DNA from: Larkinella knui
Lineage (GTDB): Bacteria; Bacteroidota; Bacteroidia; Cytophagales; Spirosomataceae
Direction of reading: 5' to 3'
DNA length: 64,000 nucleotides
Assembly (NCBI RefSeq): GCF_003858645.1
Contig: NZ_RQJP01000002.1
Location: 744,001-808,000, forward strand
Position 1 is the first letter of the stretch; every line of letters starts with the position of its first letter. Below the pieces are notes generated by a model that made no database searches, was not told the DNA's origin, and saw only the letters and a list, made by a program, of their open reading frames with translations. Positions 11,970 through 18,799 of the stretch are shown here, piece by piece. The position numbers and the translations under genes are program-made.

Positions 11970-12073
11970 CTTATCTGTCCCCGTTTCCGGGGCGGAATTT
12001 GGCACCTTTTTCAGGGAGTATGAATGGTTGCCAAGACATCATCGGGTCCAATCCCTCCGTCTTTCTCGATAAG
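11970..12073 (-). promoter_or_regulatory. SAM-I (S-box) riboswitch in the metH leader
   Basis: Read on the minus strand, the 104-nt element has the S-box hallmarks. P1 strands are CTTATCGAG at the 5' end and CAGATAAG at the 3' end. Between them come GGAGGGATTGGACCC with GATG, the invariant TTGGCAACC, AAGGTGCCAAATTCC, and a P4 hairpin GCCCCGGAAACGGGG. This matches the known aptamer that binds S-adenosylmethionine. It ends 113 nt before the metH start. No U-tract terminator is visible between aptamer and gene, so control may act on translation. An alternative pairing partner for the 5' P1 strand lies downstream at 11934-11947. Confidence 0.93.
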
Positions 12074-12080
12074 CGTTTTA

Positions 12081-12112
12081 CAAAAATAGAAAAAGAGCCG
12101 GTCTTCGCCAAA
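12081..12112 (-). promoter_or_regulatory. Promoter of the riboswitch-metH transcript
   Basis: Minus-strand -33 box TTTG (12109-12112), a 20-nt spacer, and -7 box TATTTTTG (12081-12088): an exact match to the Bacteroidota TTTG / TAnnTTTG pattern. The transcript should begin near 12076, right at the first base of the riboswitch, which supports both calls. Confidence 0.88.
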
Positions 12113-12158
12113 CCGATTCCGTCAGGAGAGAAACAGGCGGTTTTCCCAAAAAATTCCG

Positions 12159-12524
12159 TCACCAGGTATGTTCCAGATCTTCCTTCGTATAGGTATGGTT
12201 TCGTTCGTGGTAAAGCGATGCGTCCCGGGTCCGCTTGATCGACAACGGATTTTTGGCCGTAAGCCGGTAGAGGTACGCGATCGGAACCAAAACCACCCAA
12301 AACAAAACCGTCAGGATGATTTTACGGTTGATGATCCCCAGTATTTCCGCCAGTTTGAACCAGAGCCAGGCAATTCCGTTGCCCGCTGCCGGAATGAAAA
12401 TACTCAGCAACCCGACAGCCGCTGCGGCATACAGCCCGTAAACGGATTTAAAGATTACATAGAAAACGACCAGACCGGTTACGATCACCAGTTGGGCTTT
12501 GACGCGATCTATTGGGTTCATCAT
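12159..12524 (-). CDS. SxtJ-like small membrane protein
   Basis: 121 residues with three or four hydrophobic helices: AQLVIVTGLVVFYVIFKS, YGLYAAAAVGLLSIFI, then IAWLWFKLAEILG, and IILTVLFWVVLVPIAYLY. A basic, soluble tail (SIKRTRDASLYHERNHTYTK) follows and ends in EDLEHTW. Helix order and the conserved-looking tail fit the SxtJ family, membrane proteins usually encoded beside NodU-type carbamoyltransferases, as here. Role unknown; it may position the carbamoyltransferase or its substrate at the membrane (inference). A repeat block separates it from the transferase gene on the same strand. Confidence 0.72.
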   Translation of the reverse strand: MMNPIDRVKAQLVIVTGLVVFYVIFKSVYGLYAAAAVGLLSIFIPAAGNGIAWLWFKLAEILGIINRKIILTVLFWVVLVPIAYLYRLTAKNPLSIKRTRDASLYHERNHTYTKEDLEHTW

Positions 12525-12555
12525 TTATTCTTTAAAAGTTATCGCCCGCGGGTAC

Positions 12556-12761
12556 CGTTATTGCTCGCGTGTCGCGAGTGATTTGTATTCACAGGGCCTC
12601 CGGCCCGACGCACTGCACCGTTGTCACGCTGTTGTCGCTCGCGTATCGCGAGTGACTTAATATTCAAGGGCCTCTGGCCCGGAGCTACATTATCAAAAAG
12701 CAATGCATCGGGCCGGAGGCCCTGTGAATATAAATCACTCGCGACACGCGAGCGATAACGG
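12556..12761. repeat. Palindromic repeat block, three copies
   Basis: Three copies of a roughly 52-bp unit: two direct (12556-12608 and 12631-12682) and one inverted (12709-12761). Each joins the palindrome CTCGCG-(TG/TA/AC)-CGCGAG with a second palindrome GGGCCTCCGGCCC (or GGGCCTCTGGCCC) through an AT-rich linker. Direct plus inverted copies let the RNA form very long helices. It fills the gap between the carbamoyltransferase gene and the SxtJ-like gene. Confidence 0.9.
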
Positions 12762-12807
12762 TGATGCTAGCGACAACAACGCCCTTGCAGGGTCTGGGGA
12801 AAAGGCA

Positions 12808-14670
12808 TTAATCCAGCCCAAATTCCGACTTCCACTCGGTTTTTTCCGGCCAGGCAGGTTGGTATTTTTTGTCAAATATATAATTTCCGAGTACGAGATA
12901 ATCCATTTCCGTCCGCATAAAACACCGGTAGGCGTCGTCCGGCGTGTTGACGATGGGTTCTCCGCGCACATTAAAACTGGTGTTGATCAACACCGCGCAT
13001 CCCGTCCTTTTTTTGAACGCGTCGATCAATTGCCAAAACCGCAGGTTCGTTTCCCGGTGAACGGTTTGGATTCGGGCGGAAAAGTCGATGTGCGTAATTG
13101 ACGGCAAATCGGAGCGTTGAAAGTACAGTTTTTCCCGTAACGAAAGGCCGTCATACTCAGCAGGCAGCGGTTTTCGGCGGTTTTCCCGAACCGGATGCAC
13201 CAGCAACATATAGGGCGAAATCCCGTCGTAATTGAAGTATTGGCCACAGTCTTCGGCCAGAACCGCAGGCGCAAAAGGCCGGAATGATTCCCGGTATTTG
13301 ATTTTCAGATTGAGTTTTTTCTGCATTCCGGCACTGCGCGGATCACCCAGAATGCTGCGCGCGCCCAACGCTCGCGGCCCAAATTCCATCCGTCCCTGCA
13401 CCCAGCCCACTACGTTTTCGTTGGCCAGCAGCTGGGCGATATCGTCGGTCAGGTTGCCAAAATCGTCGTAATACGAATAAACCGCTTTGTATTTTTTTGC
13501 CATTAATTCCACCTCCAGATCGGAGAACGTCGGGCCGAGATAGGAGCCGCACAGGGCGTCGTCATTGTCATCAATATTTCGTTCTTTGCCGAAATAAACA
13601 TAATAAGCGGCCAAAGCCGCCCCCAACGCACCGCCCGCATCGCCCGCAGCGGGCTGAATGAAGATCCTTTTAAAAATACCGGATTTTTGTAATTTTCCGT
13701 TGGCCACGCAGTTGAGCGCCACCCCGCCCGCCAGCACCAGATTTTCGGTATGCGTCAACCGTTGAGCCTCACGGGCCATCGTGATCACCACCTCCTCCGT
13801 CACCCGCTGGATCGCCAGACCCAGGTTGCAGTGCGCCGGTTTTAGCTCGTCTTCAGGCTTGCGTTTAGGGAACCCGAACAGGGTTTCCCACTTTTTTTCG
13901 TGCACCATCCGCAGCCCCGTCGCGTAATCAAAATAGTTTTGGTCGAGCCAGAGGGACCCATCGTCTTTGATCTCCACCAGCTTCGTTTTGATCAGATCGA
14001 CGTACCGGTCCACCTCCGGGGAATGGGGGTCGCCATACGGGGCCAGGCCCATTAGTTTGTATTCGCCGGAGTTGACGCGAAAGCCCAGAAAATAGGTGAA
14101 CGCCGAATACAACAATCCCAGCGAATGCGGAAAATGCAGTTCTTTCAAAACCGTAATGGTCGATCCTTCGCCCAAACCGATCGAAGCCGTTGCCCACTCG
14201 CCCACCCCGTCGATGGTCAGAATGGCGGCTTTTTCAAACGCGGAAGGGTAAAACGCACTGGCCGCGTGCGACAAATGGTGTTCGGGAAACAGCAGCTTTA
14301 CCGGCTTTTTGGAATCGTAGCCCAGCTTTTTCAGTTCGTCCCGCAGAAGTCGTTTCAGGAACAATTTATCCTTCATCCAAATCGGCATGGCCATCAGAAA
14401 CGACCGTAATCCCCGCGGAGCAAAGGCGTAATACGTTTCCAGCAACCGCTCGAATTTCAGCAGCGGTTTGTCGTAGAAGACAATGGCATCCAGTTCGTTC
14501 AGGGTCGTTCCGCCGTATTCCAGGCAAAAACGAACGGCGTTGGCCGGAAAACCGGCATCGTGTTTCTTGCGCGTAAATCGTTCTTCCTGCGCAGCCGCCA
14601 CAATTCGTCCGTCTTCGACCAAAGCCGCGGCTGAATCGTGGTAAAAGGCGGAAATTCCTAAAATCAGCAT
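12808..14670 (-). CDS. NodU/CmcH-type carbamoyltransferase
   Basis: 620 residues from the ATG at 14670 (MLILGISAFYHDSAA). A longer frame to 14697 adds nine residues without family likeness. The enzyme makes carbamoyl-adenylate from carbamoyl phosphate and ATP and transfers the carbamoyl group to a hydroxyl of a sugar or small molecule. The N-terminal Kae1-like half has EHHLSHAASAFYPS (metal-binding His) and TIDGVGEWATASIG. The C-terminal half has MEFGPRALGARSILGDPR and INTSFNVRGEPIVNTPDDA, both standard for the family. Length is normal. The SxtJ-like gene downstream is a common partner. The natural acceptor is unknown; surface glycans are one option. Confidence 0.93.
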   Translation of the reverse strand: MLILGISAFYHDSAAALVEDGRIVAAAQEERFTRKKHDAGFPANAVRFCLEYGGTTLNELDAIVFYDKPLLKFERLLETYYAFAPRGLRSFLMAMPIWMKDKLFLKRLLRDELKKLGYDSKKPVKLLFPEHHLSHAASAFYPSAFEKAAILTIDGVGEWATASIGLGEGSTITVLKELHFPHSLGLLYSAFTYFLGFRVNSGEYKLMGLAPYGDPHSPEVDRYVDLIKTKLVEIKDDGSLWLDQNYFDYATGLRMVHEKKWETLFGFPKRKPEDELKPAHCNLGLAIQRVTEEVVITMAREAQRLTHTENLVLAGGVALNCVANGKLQKSGIFKRIFIQPAAGDAGGALGAALAAYYVYFGKERNIDDNDDALCGSYLGPTFSDLEVELMAKKYKAVYSYYDDFGNLTDDIAQLLANENVVGWVQGRMEFGPRALGARSILGDPRSAGMQKKLNLKIKYRESFRPFAPAVLAEDCGQYFNYDGISPYMLLVHPVRENRRKPLPAEYDGLSLREKLYFQRSDLPSITHIDFSARIQTVHRETNLRFWQLIDAFKKRTGCAVLINTSFNVRGEPIVNTPDDAYRCFMRTEMDYLVLGNYIFDKKYQPAWPEKTEWKSEFGLD

Positions 14671-14704
14671 GTGAAGTAAAGCGTGACAACCCGCCAACGG
14701 GCGC

Positions 14705-14734
14705 TAAAGTTAAGCTTGTTCCCCCAATATCAAA
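14705..14734 (-). promoter_or_regulatory. Possible promoter of the carbamoyltransferase gene
   Basis: On the minus strand a TTTG (14731-14734) and a TAACTTTA (14705-14712) are 18 nt apart, about 35 bp upstream of the start codon. The -7 box misses the final G of the consensus, hence moderate confidence. Confidence 0.42.
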
Positions 14735-14789
14735 TACGGTTTTGGGGGCAATGTGATCCGGACAACCGTACTATAGAAAAGCCGTCGTA

Positions 14790-14821
14790 TTTCGTGTGGG
14801 GATGTAAATTCAGTATATTTG
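14790..14821 (+). promoter_or_regulatory. Promoter of the ppx/gppA-type gene
   Basis: Exact -7 box TATATTTG at 14814-14821, with TTTC at 14790-14793 in the -33 position and a 20-nt spacer. It lies 33 bp ahead of the TTG start at 14854 and so supports that start over the longer upstream frame. Confidence 0.7.
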
Positions 14822-14853
14822 GGCATTACAGTACCACTTTTCCCAACTTCACT

Positions 14854-15744
14854 TTGAAAATTGCTGCAATCGATATCGGCTCCAACGCGGCCCGGCTTCA
14901 GATCTCCACGGTTCTGCACGTCGACGACGTGGTGAGTTTTAAGAAGGTCGAGTACGTTCGTTTTCCGCTTCGGCTGGGTCACGATGTGTTCAATTTCGGA
15001 GAAATTACGCCCGAAAGTGAAGTCCGCACCAACAAACTGATGCAGGTTTACAAGCTGTTGATGGAACTCCACGAAGTGGAAGACTATATGGCCTGCGCGA
15101 CCTCTGCGATGCGGGAAGCGGTGAATGGTCACAAAGTAGCCACCCGAATCAAGGAACTAACCAGCATCGACATTCACATCATCGACGGCCAGAAAGAAGC
15201 CGAACTGATTAACAATGTGGTGGTTCAGGCACTCGACGAGCGGCAGTTTCTGCACATCGATGTCGGGGGCGGCAGCACCGAATTGAACCTGTATCTGAAC
15301 CGGAAAAAAGTCAATTCGAAGTCGTTCAAAATCGGCTCGGTGCGCTTGCTGGAAGGAAAAGAAACCAAGGGTGCCTGGAACAAGATGAAAGAATGGGTGG
15401 AAGAAAACGTGCTGACCTCGCAGGAACTGGTGGCCGTCGGAACCGGCGGAAACATCAACAAGATCTTCAATCTGGTTGCGAAAGTTTCGGATACAACCAC
15501 GCTGGCGGAAATTGAACGGATGCGGAATTACATCTCGGGCTACAGCCTGGAGGATCGGATCAACAAACTTCGCCTGAACGCCGACCGCGCCGACGTCATC
15601 ATCCCGGCGGCCGATATTTACATTTCGGTCATGAAATGGGCGGGAGCCGATACCATTGTGGTGCCCGACCTGGGCCTGAAAGACGGCATTATTCAGTTGG
15701 TTTACGAACGCTGGCTCAAAAAGGAGCAAAAAAAGAAGAAATAG
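14854..15744 (+). CDS. Ppx/GppA family phosphatase
   Basis: 296 residues from the TTG at 14854, which gives the conserved start KIAAIDIGSNAARLQI. The frame extends upstream to 14683, but that part does not look coding and contains the promoter. The family hydrolyses inorganic polyphosphate or the 5'-phosphate of pppGpp. Seen motifs: DIGSNAARL (phosphate 1 loop), ATSAMREAVNG, DVGGGSTELNL (second phosphate loop) and GTGGNINKI. It is a single catalytic module without the extra C-terminal domain of E. coli Ppx, as is usual in Bacteroidota. A FemAB-like gene follows after 45 bp on the same strand. Polyphosphate versus pppGpp preference cannot be told. Confidence 0.9.
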   Translation: MKIAAIDIGSNAARLQISTVLHVDDVVSFKKVEYVRFPLRLGHDVFNFGEITPESEVRTNKLMQVYKLLMELHEVEDYMACATSAMREAVNGHKVATRIKELTSIDIHIIDGQKEAELINNVVVQALDERQFLHIDVGGGSTELNLYLNRKKVNSKSFKIGSVRLLEGKETKGAWNKMKEWVEENVLTSQELVAVGTGGNINKIFNLVAKVSDTTTLAEIERMRNYISGYSLEDRINKLRLNADRADVIIPAADIYISVMKWAGADTIVVPDLGLKDGIIQLVYERWLKKEQKKKK

Positions 15745-15789
15745 CCTGTTGGTTGTGAGAACCAGTTATTGCCCACTTTTTAACGGCCT

Positions 15790-16731
15790 GTGTACGACAT
15801 TCTCCATGTAGAAAACCCGCTTCCGGAACAGTTTCCACCCTTCTTCCGTGACGGTTTTTTGTTTCTCAAGGCCCGGCATTTGCTCAACCAGCCGTGCCGA
15901 CCACTCCACTATTTTGCCCTCCTCAATTCCGAAACCGGTCGGGTCGATGCACACAGTGCGGTTTTTATCCGCGATGGCTGGGCGGTCAGTCCGTGCGCAG
16001 CTTCGTTTGGATCGATCGAGTTTTCGGAGGATTTGCCCGACAAGGAACTAGGTCGGCTCGTGGACGCACTCGTGACGTATGGTAAACAATTACCAGTTCA
16101 GGGGCTTCGAATAGTAAATTATCCGGATTGCTATTTACCGCTTCAATCTCAGCGACTTAAAACCACCCTGGCGACTGCCGGCTTTGGGGTGACGTATGAA
16201 GAATTAAATCAACACCTGCCGGTTACGGGTCGTCCCTTTGCCAAACACCTGCATGCTGCCGAACGTCGACGACTTCGGAAATGCCGACAGGCTGGTTTTA
16301 CGACTCAACTCTGGGAAAACCCGAACGTCGACGCGGTATTTGCCTTCATTCAGAAAGCCCGGTTGCGGAAAAACCTGCCGTTATCCATGACCAGCAAAGA
16401 GCTTGCCAATCTCTTAAACAAGTTCGGCGATGTCTGCCCGGTTTTTACGGTAAAAAATGGCGACCAGATCATTGCTTCCTGTCTGGGAATTCGGGTTTCG
16501 CCCGGTATTCTCTATTATTTTCTCCCGGCCGACCATGAAGCGTACCAGCAGTTTAGTCCGTCCGTGATGCTGGTTGAAAGCTTGTATGAATACAGTCAAC
16601 AGCAGCAAATACCGTTGCTCGATCTGGGCATTTCGACCAGCCGGGGCGTTCGGAACGAGGGGTTGATTCGGTTTAAAGAACGTCTGGGCGCAGTGGAATC
16701 GGCGAAATTGGTGTTTGAAAAGACGTTTTGA
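15790..16731 (+). CDS. FemAB/GNAT-like acyl- or aminoacyl-transferase
   Basis: 313 residues with a GTG start at 15790, 45 bp after the ppx-type stop. The layout suggests two GNAT-like halves, as in FemAB-type proteins. The first half contains HYFALLNSETGRVDAHSAV. The second contains RRLRKCRQAGFTTQLW, then FTVKNGDQIIASCLGIR, GILYYFLPADHEAYQQFSP and LLDLGISTSRGVRNEGLIRF, which resembles the acyl-CoA or aminoacyl-tRNA cleft region. There is no signal peptide or membrane helix, so it acts in the cytoplasm. Known relatives modify peptidoglycan precursors or polysaccharide intermediates. The substrate is open. A terminator follows. Confidence 0.7.
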   Translation: MYDILHVENPLPEQFPPFFRDGFLFLKARHLLNQPCRPLHYFALLNSETGRVDAHSAVFIRDGWAVSPCAASFGSIEFSEDLPDKELGRLVDALVTYGKQLPVQGLRIVNYPDCYLPLQSQRLKTTLATAGFGVTYEELNQHLPVTGRPFAKHLHAAERRRLRKCRQAGFTTQLWENPNVDAVFAFIQKARLRKNLPLSMTSKELANLLNKFGDVCPVFTVKNGDQIIASCLGIRVSPGILYYFLPADHEAYQQFSPSVMLVESLYEYSQQQQIPLLDLGISTSRGVRNEGLIRFKERLGAVESAKLVFEKTF

Positions 16732-16740
16732 AACCGATTG

Positions 16741-16772
16741 AAACCCGGCCTGGGTTAGCCGGGTTTATTTTA
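16741..16772. terminator. Terminator between convergent genes
   Basis: Perfect 9-bp stem AAACCCGGC / GCCGGGTTT with an 8-nt loop, then TATTTTA. It sits 9 bp after the FemAB-like stop and 14 bp before the end of the converging GH43 gene. Confidence 0.85.
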
Positions 16773-16786
16773 CAGTAGCCGTGGGG

Positions 16787-17812
16787 TTATTTCGGAATCG
16801 GCAAGGTCACATCCGTGGAGAGCGGCTGACCGAATTGCGGCATTCCGTCGGCCGTCCACGTGAATTTCTGGGCTCTCGGTGAGCGATTGGTCCCGCAGCC
16901 TTGCCCCGGTTCGGGGTTGGCGTGGTATAAAATCCAGTCTTCCGTGCCGTTGGGTGATTTGAAAAAGGAGTTGTGCCCAGCCGCGTGCGTTCCCGAAACG
17001 TTCACTGCTTTGAATACCGGTTGTTTCTGTTTTTGCCAGTTTCCGGCGTCCAGTAAGTCTTTGTTGCCGTCCATGGAAAGCATTCCGAGGGCATAACTTT
17101 CCGTCCAGCAGCCGCTGGCGGAGTAGATGACAAACAGGCGGTTGCCTTTCCAGAGCGGTTGCGGGCCTTCATTGACCAGCACAACGGGTTTATCGTCGGG
17201 CCCTGGCCTGGGAATTTTACCATCGATTTCCCAGGCGTAAGTTGGTGAGGATATGCGGACCCGTTTGCCCGTGGCCGTCCACGGATTTTCCATCCGGCAA
17301 ATGTAAATATCCTGTTCCCCGTTCTCGTCACCTTCCCACCCCGACCAAACCAGGTAGAGCTTCCCTTTGTATTCAAATAGAGAACCGTCAATGGCCCATT
17401 TATCGTCGGGCGTTTTGATCTGACCTTTCATCGTCCAGGTTCCTTCCAACGGATCAGCGGATGCGTTTTCCAACACCCACAGGCGGTGATTGCGGTTATG
17501 GCCATCGTCGGCTGCGAAAATCAGGTACCATTTCCCGCCAAGAAAATGCAGTTCGGGAGCCCAGATTTCCTTGGAATAGGGCCCGGTTGCGGGAGGAGTC
17601 CAGACCACTTTCTTTTCGGCGGTTTTCAGTTCGGCCAGTGAGCGGGTTTTCCAGAGCGTCAGGTTGCGGCCGGTGGTGTGCGTGTAATAATAGAAACCGT
17701 CTTTATGAATGCTCCACGGATCAGCGCCCGAAGGCAATAACGGATTCGACAACATCTGCCCGAAGCCGATGGATGTCGAGATGAAGAAGAAAAAAAGAAG
17801 CGTTTTTTGCAT
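16787..17812 (-). CDS. Exported glycoside hydrolase family 43 enzyme
   Basis: 341 residues. Signal peptide at 1-19 (MQKTLLFFFFISTSIGFGQ), so it works in the periplasm or outside. The five-bladed propeller signature is clear: GADPWSIHKDGFYYY gives the catalytic base Asp31, KWAIDGSLFEYKGK gives the pKa-tuning Asp142, and VLVNEGPQPLWKG gives the acid Glu215. The pattern fits alpha-L-arabinofuranosidase or related GH43 activities on arabinose- or xylose-containing glycans. It is 9 bp downstream of a 2-hydroxyacid dehydrogenase gene on the same strand. No SusC/SusD pair is nearby, so it is not in a typical polysaccharide utilisation locus. Confidence 0.88.
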   Translation of the reverse strand: MQKTLLFFFFISTSIGFGQMLSNPLLPSGADPWSIHKDGFYYYTHTTGRNLTLWKTRSLAELKTAEKKVVWTPPATGPYSKEIWAPELHFLGGKWYLIFAADDGHNRNHRLWVLENASADPLEGTWTMKGQIKTPDDKWAIDGSLFEYKGKLYLVWSGWEGDENGEQDIYICRMENPWTATGKRVRISSPTYAWEIDGKIPRPGPDDKPVVLVNEGPQPLWKGNRLFVIYSASGCWTESYALGMLSMDGNKDLLDAGNWQKQKQPVFKAVNVSGTHAAGHNSFFKSPNGTEDWILYHANPEPGQGCGTNRSPRAQKFTWTADGMPQFGQPLSTDVTLPIPK

Positions 17813-17821
17813 GAGAAAACA

Positions 17822-18751
17822 TCAATACCCTTTCGACAAATCGACCTGATTTTCCAGTGGTTCCCCGTTCAGAAACCGGTTCAGATTCCGAATAAACTGA
17901 TCCATTTTCCCTTTGTCTTCCGTGGCCTGGCCCCCACCGGTGTGCTGGGTCAGGATGACGTTTGGCATCGTCCACAACGGGTTGTCGACCGGAAGCGGCT
18001 CTACCTCCGTAACGTCCAATACCGCTCCGGCCAATTGACCACTTTCTAGTGCTCCGATCAGAGCCGTTTCGTCGGTGGTTGTTCCCCGTCCAATGTTGGC
18101 GTAGACGCTGCCGGTTTTCATGGCGGCAATCAGATCAGCCGAAAAAAAGCCTTTGGCGGTTCCAGGTAAGCAATTGACAACCAGATCGGTTTCGGGCAAT
18201 GCGGCTTTCAGTTCTTCGGGTGTGTGCAGTTCCGCTTCGGGATTGGTTCGGGCCAGAAATTGAACGTCGCACTGAAAACCGGTCAGCATTTGCCGGACAG
18301 CCTGGCCGATCGTTCCCGATCCCAGAATGATAACTTTTTTGTTCCGGAGTAAGCCCAGTTTAAACCGCAGCGGTACGCCAATCCATTTCTTCTGCGTTTG
18401 CAATACCGCCAGTTCGTGGATGCCGCGGTAAAAAGCCAGAATACCGGCCACGATGGTTTCGGCGCAGGGCCAGGCGAAATAGTCGCCCATGTTCGTGACC
18501 GGCGCATCCAATTGAATTGCCTTGTAAGCATCGAACCCCGCGGAATCCAGCTGCCACCATTTCAGGTTAGTACCGCCCGAAAACCAGGCTACCGGCGGGT
18601 TGCCCAGCACCAGATCGGCGCGTTGAAAAGCCGCAGGCTGCTCGTTTTCCGGAAGATCTTTTTTGAATACAACGTCAAAGTCAGCCGGCACTTGCCCGCG
18701 GAAGTACGCTTTATCGGAATCGGTCAAGGGGGTATTTACAAAAACAATCAT
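17822..18751 (-). CDS. D-2-hydroxyacid dehydrogenase (NAD-binding)
   Basis: 309 residues from the ATG at 18751. A frame to 18793 is open but includes the promoter box, so the inner start is preferred. The Rossmann motif KVIILGSGTIGQAVRQML lies mid-protein. NIGRGTTTDETALIGAL carries the substrate-binding Arg, VLDVTEVEPLPVDNPLW carries the catalytic-relay Glu, and LTQHTGGG carries the catalytic His. It reversibly reduces a 2-keto acid to a D-2-hydroxy acid. The exact acid is unknown. It is probably co-transcribed with the GH43 gene behind it, though a shared pathway is not obvious. Confidence 0.88.
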   Translation of the reverse strand: MIVFVNTPLTDSDKAYFRGQVPADFDVVFKKDLPENEQPAAFQRADLVLGNPPVAWFSGGTNLKWWQLDSAGFDAYKAIQLDAPVTNMGDYFAWPCAETIVAGILAFYRGIHELAVLQTQKKWIGVPLRFKLGLLRNKKVIILGSGTIGQAVRQMLTGFQCDVQFLARTNPEAELHTPEELKAALPETDLVVNCLPGTAKGFFSADLIAAMKTGSVYANIGRGTTTDETALIGALESGQLAGAVLDVTEVEPLPVDNPLWTMPNVILTQHTGGGQATEDKGKMDQFIRNLNRFLNGEPLENQVDLSKGY

Positions 18752-18776
18752 GCCAGGAGCGTTAGGTGTTTCATCG

Positions 18777-18784
18777 CAAAAGTA
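18777..18784 (-). promoter_or_regulatory. -7 box of the 2-hydroxyacid dehydrogenase gene
   Basis: TACTTTTG on the minus strand, an exact TAnnTTTG match, 25 bp before the chosen ATG. A TTTG at 18809-18812 is 24 nt upstream, slightly far for the -33 box. Confidence 0.55.
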
Positions 18785-18799
18785 ATGAAACAACCGTTT

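Noticed and set aside
14683-14853. Longer N-terminus for the Ppx/GppA protein
   Set aside because: That part contains an exact promoter box and does not look like the family; the TTG at 14854 gives the standard start.
16787-18751. Polysaccharide utilisation locus around the GH43 gene
   Set aside because: No SusC/SusD pair, sensor or further glycosidase nearby.
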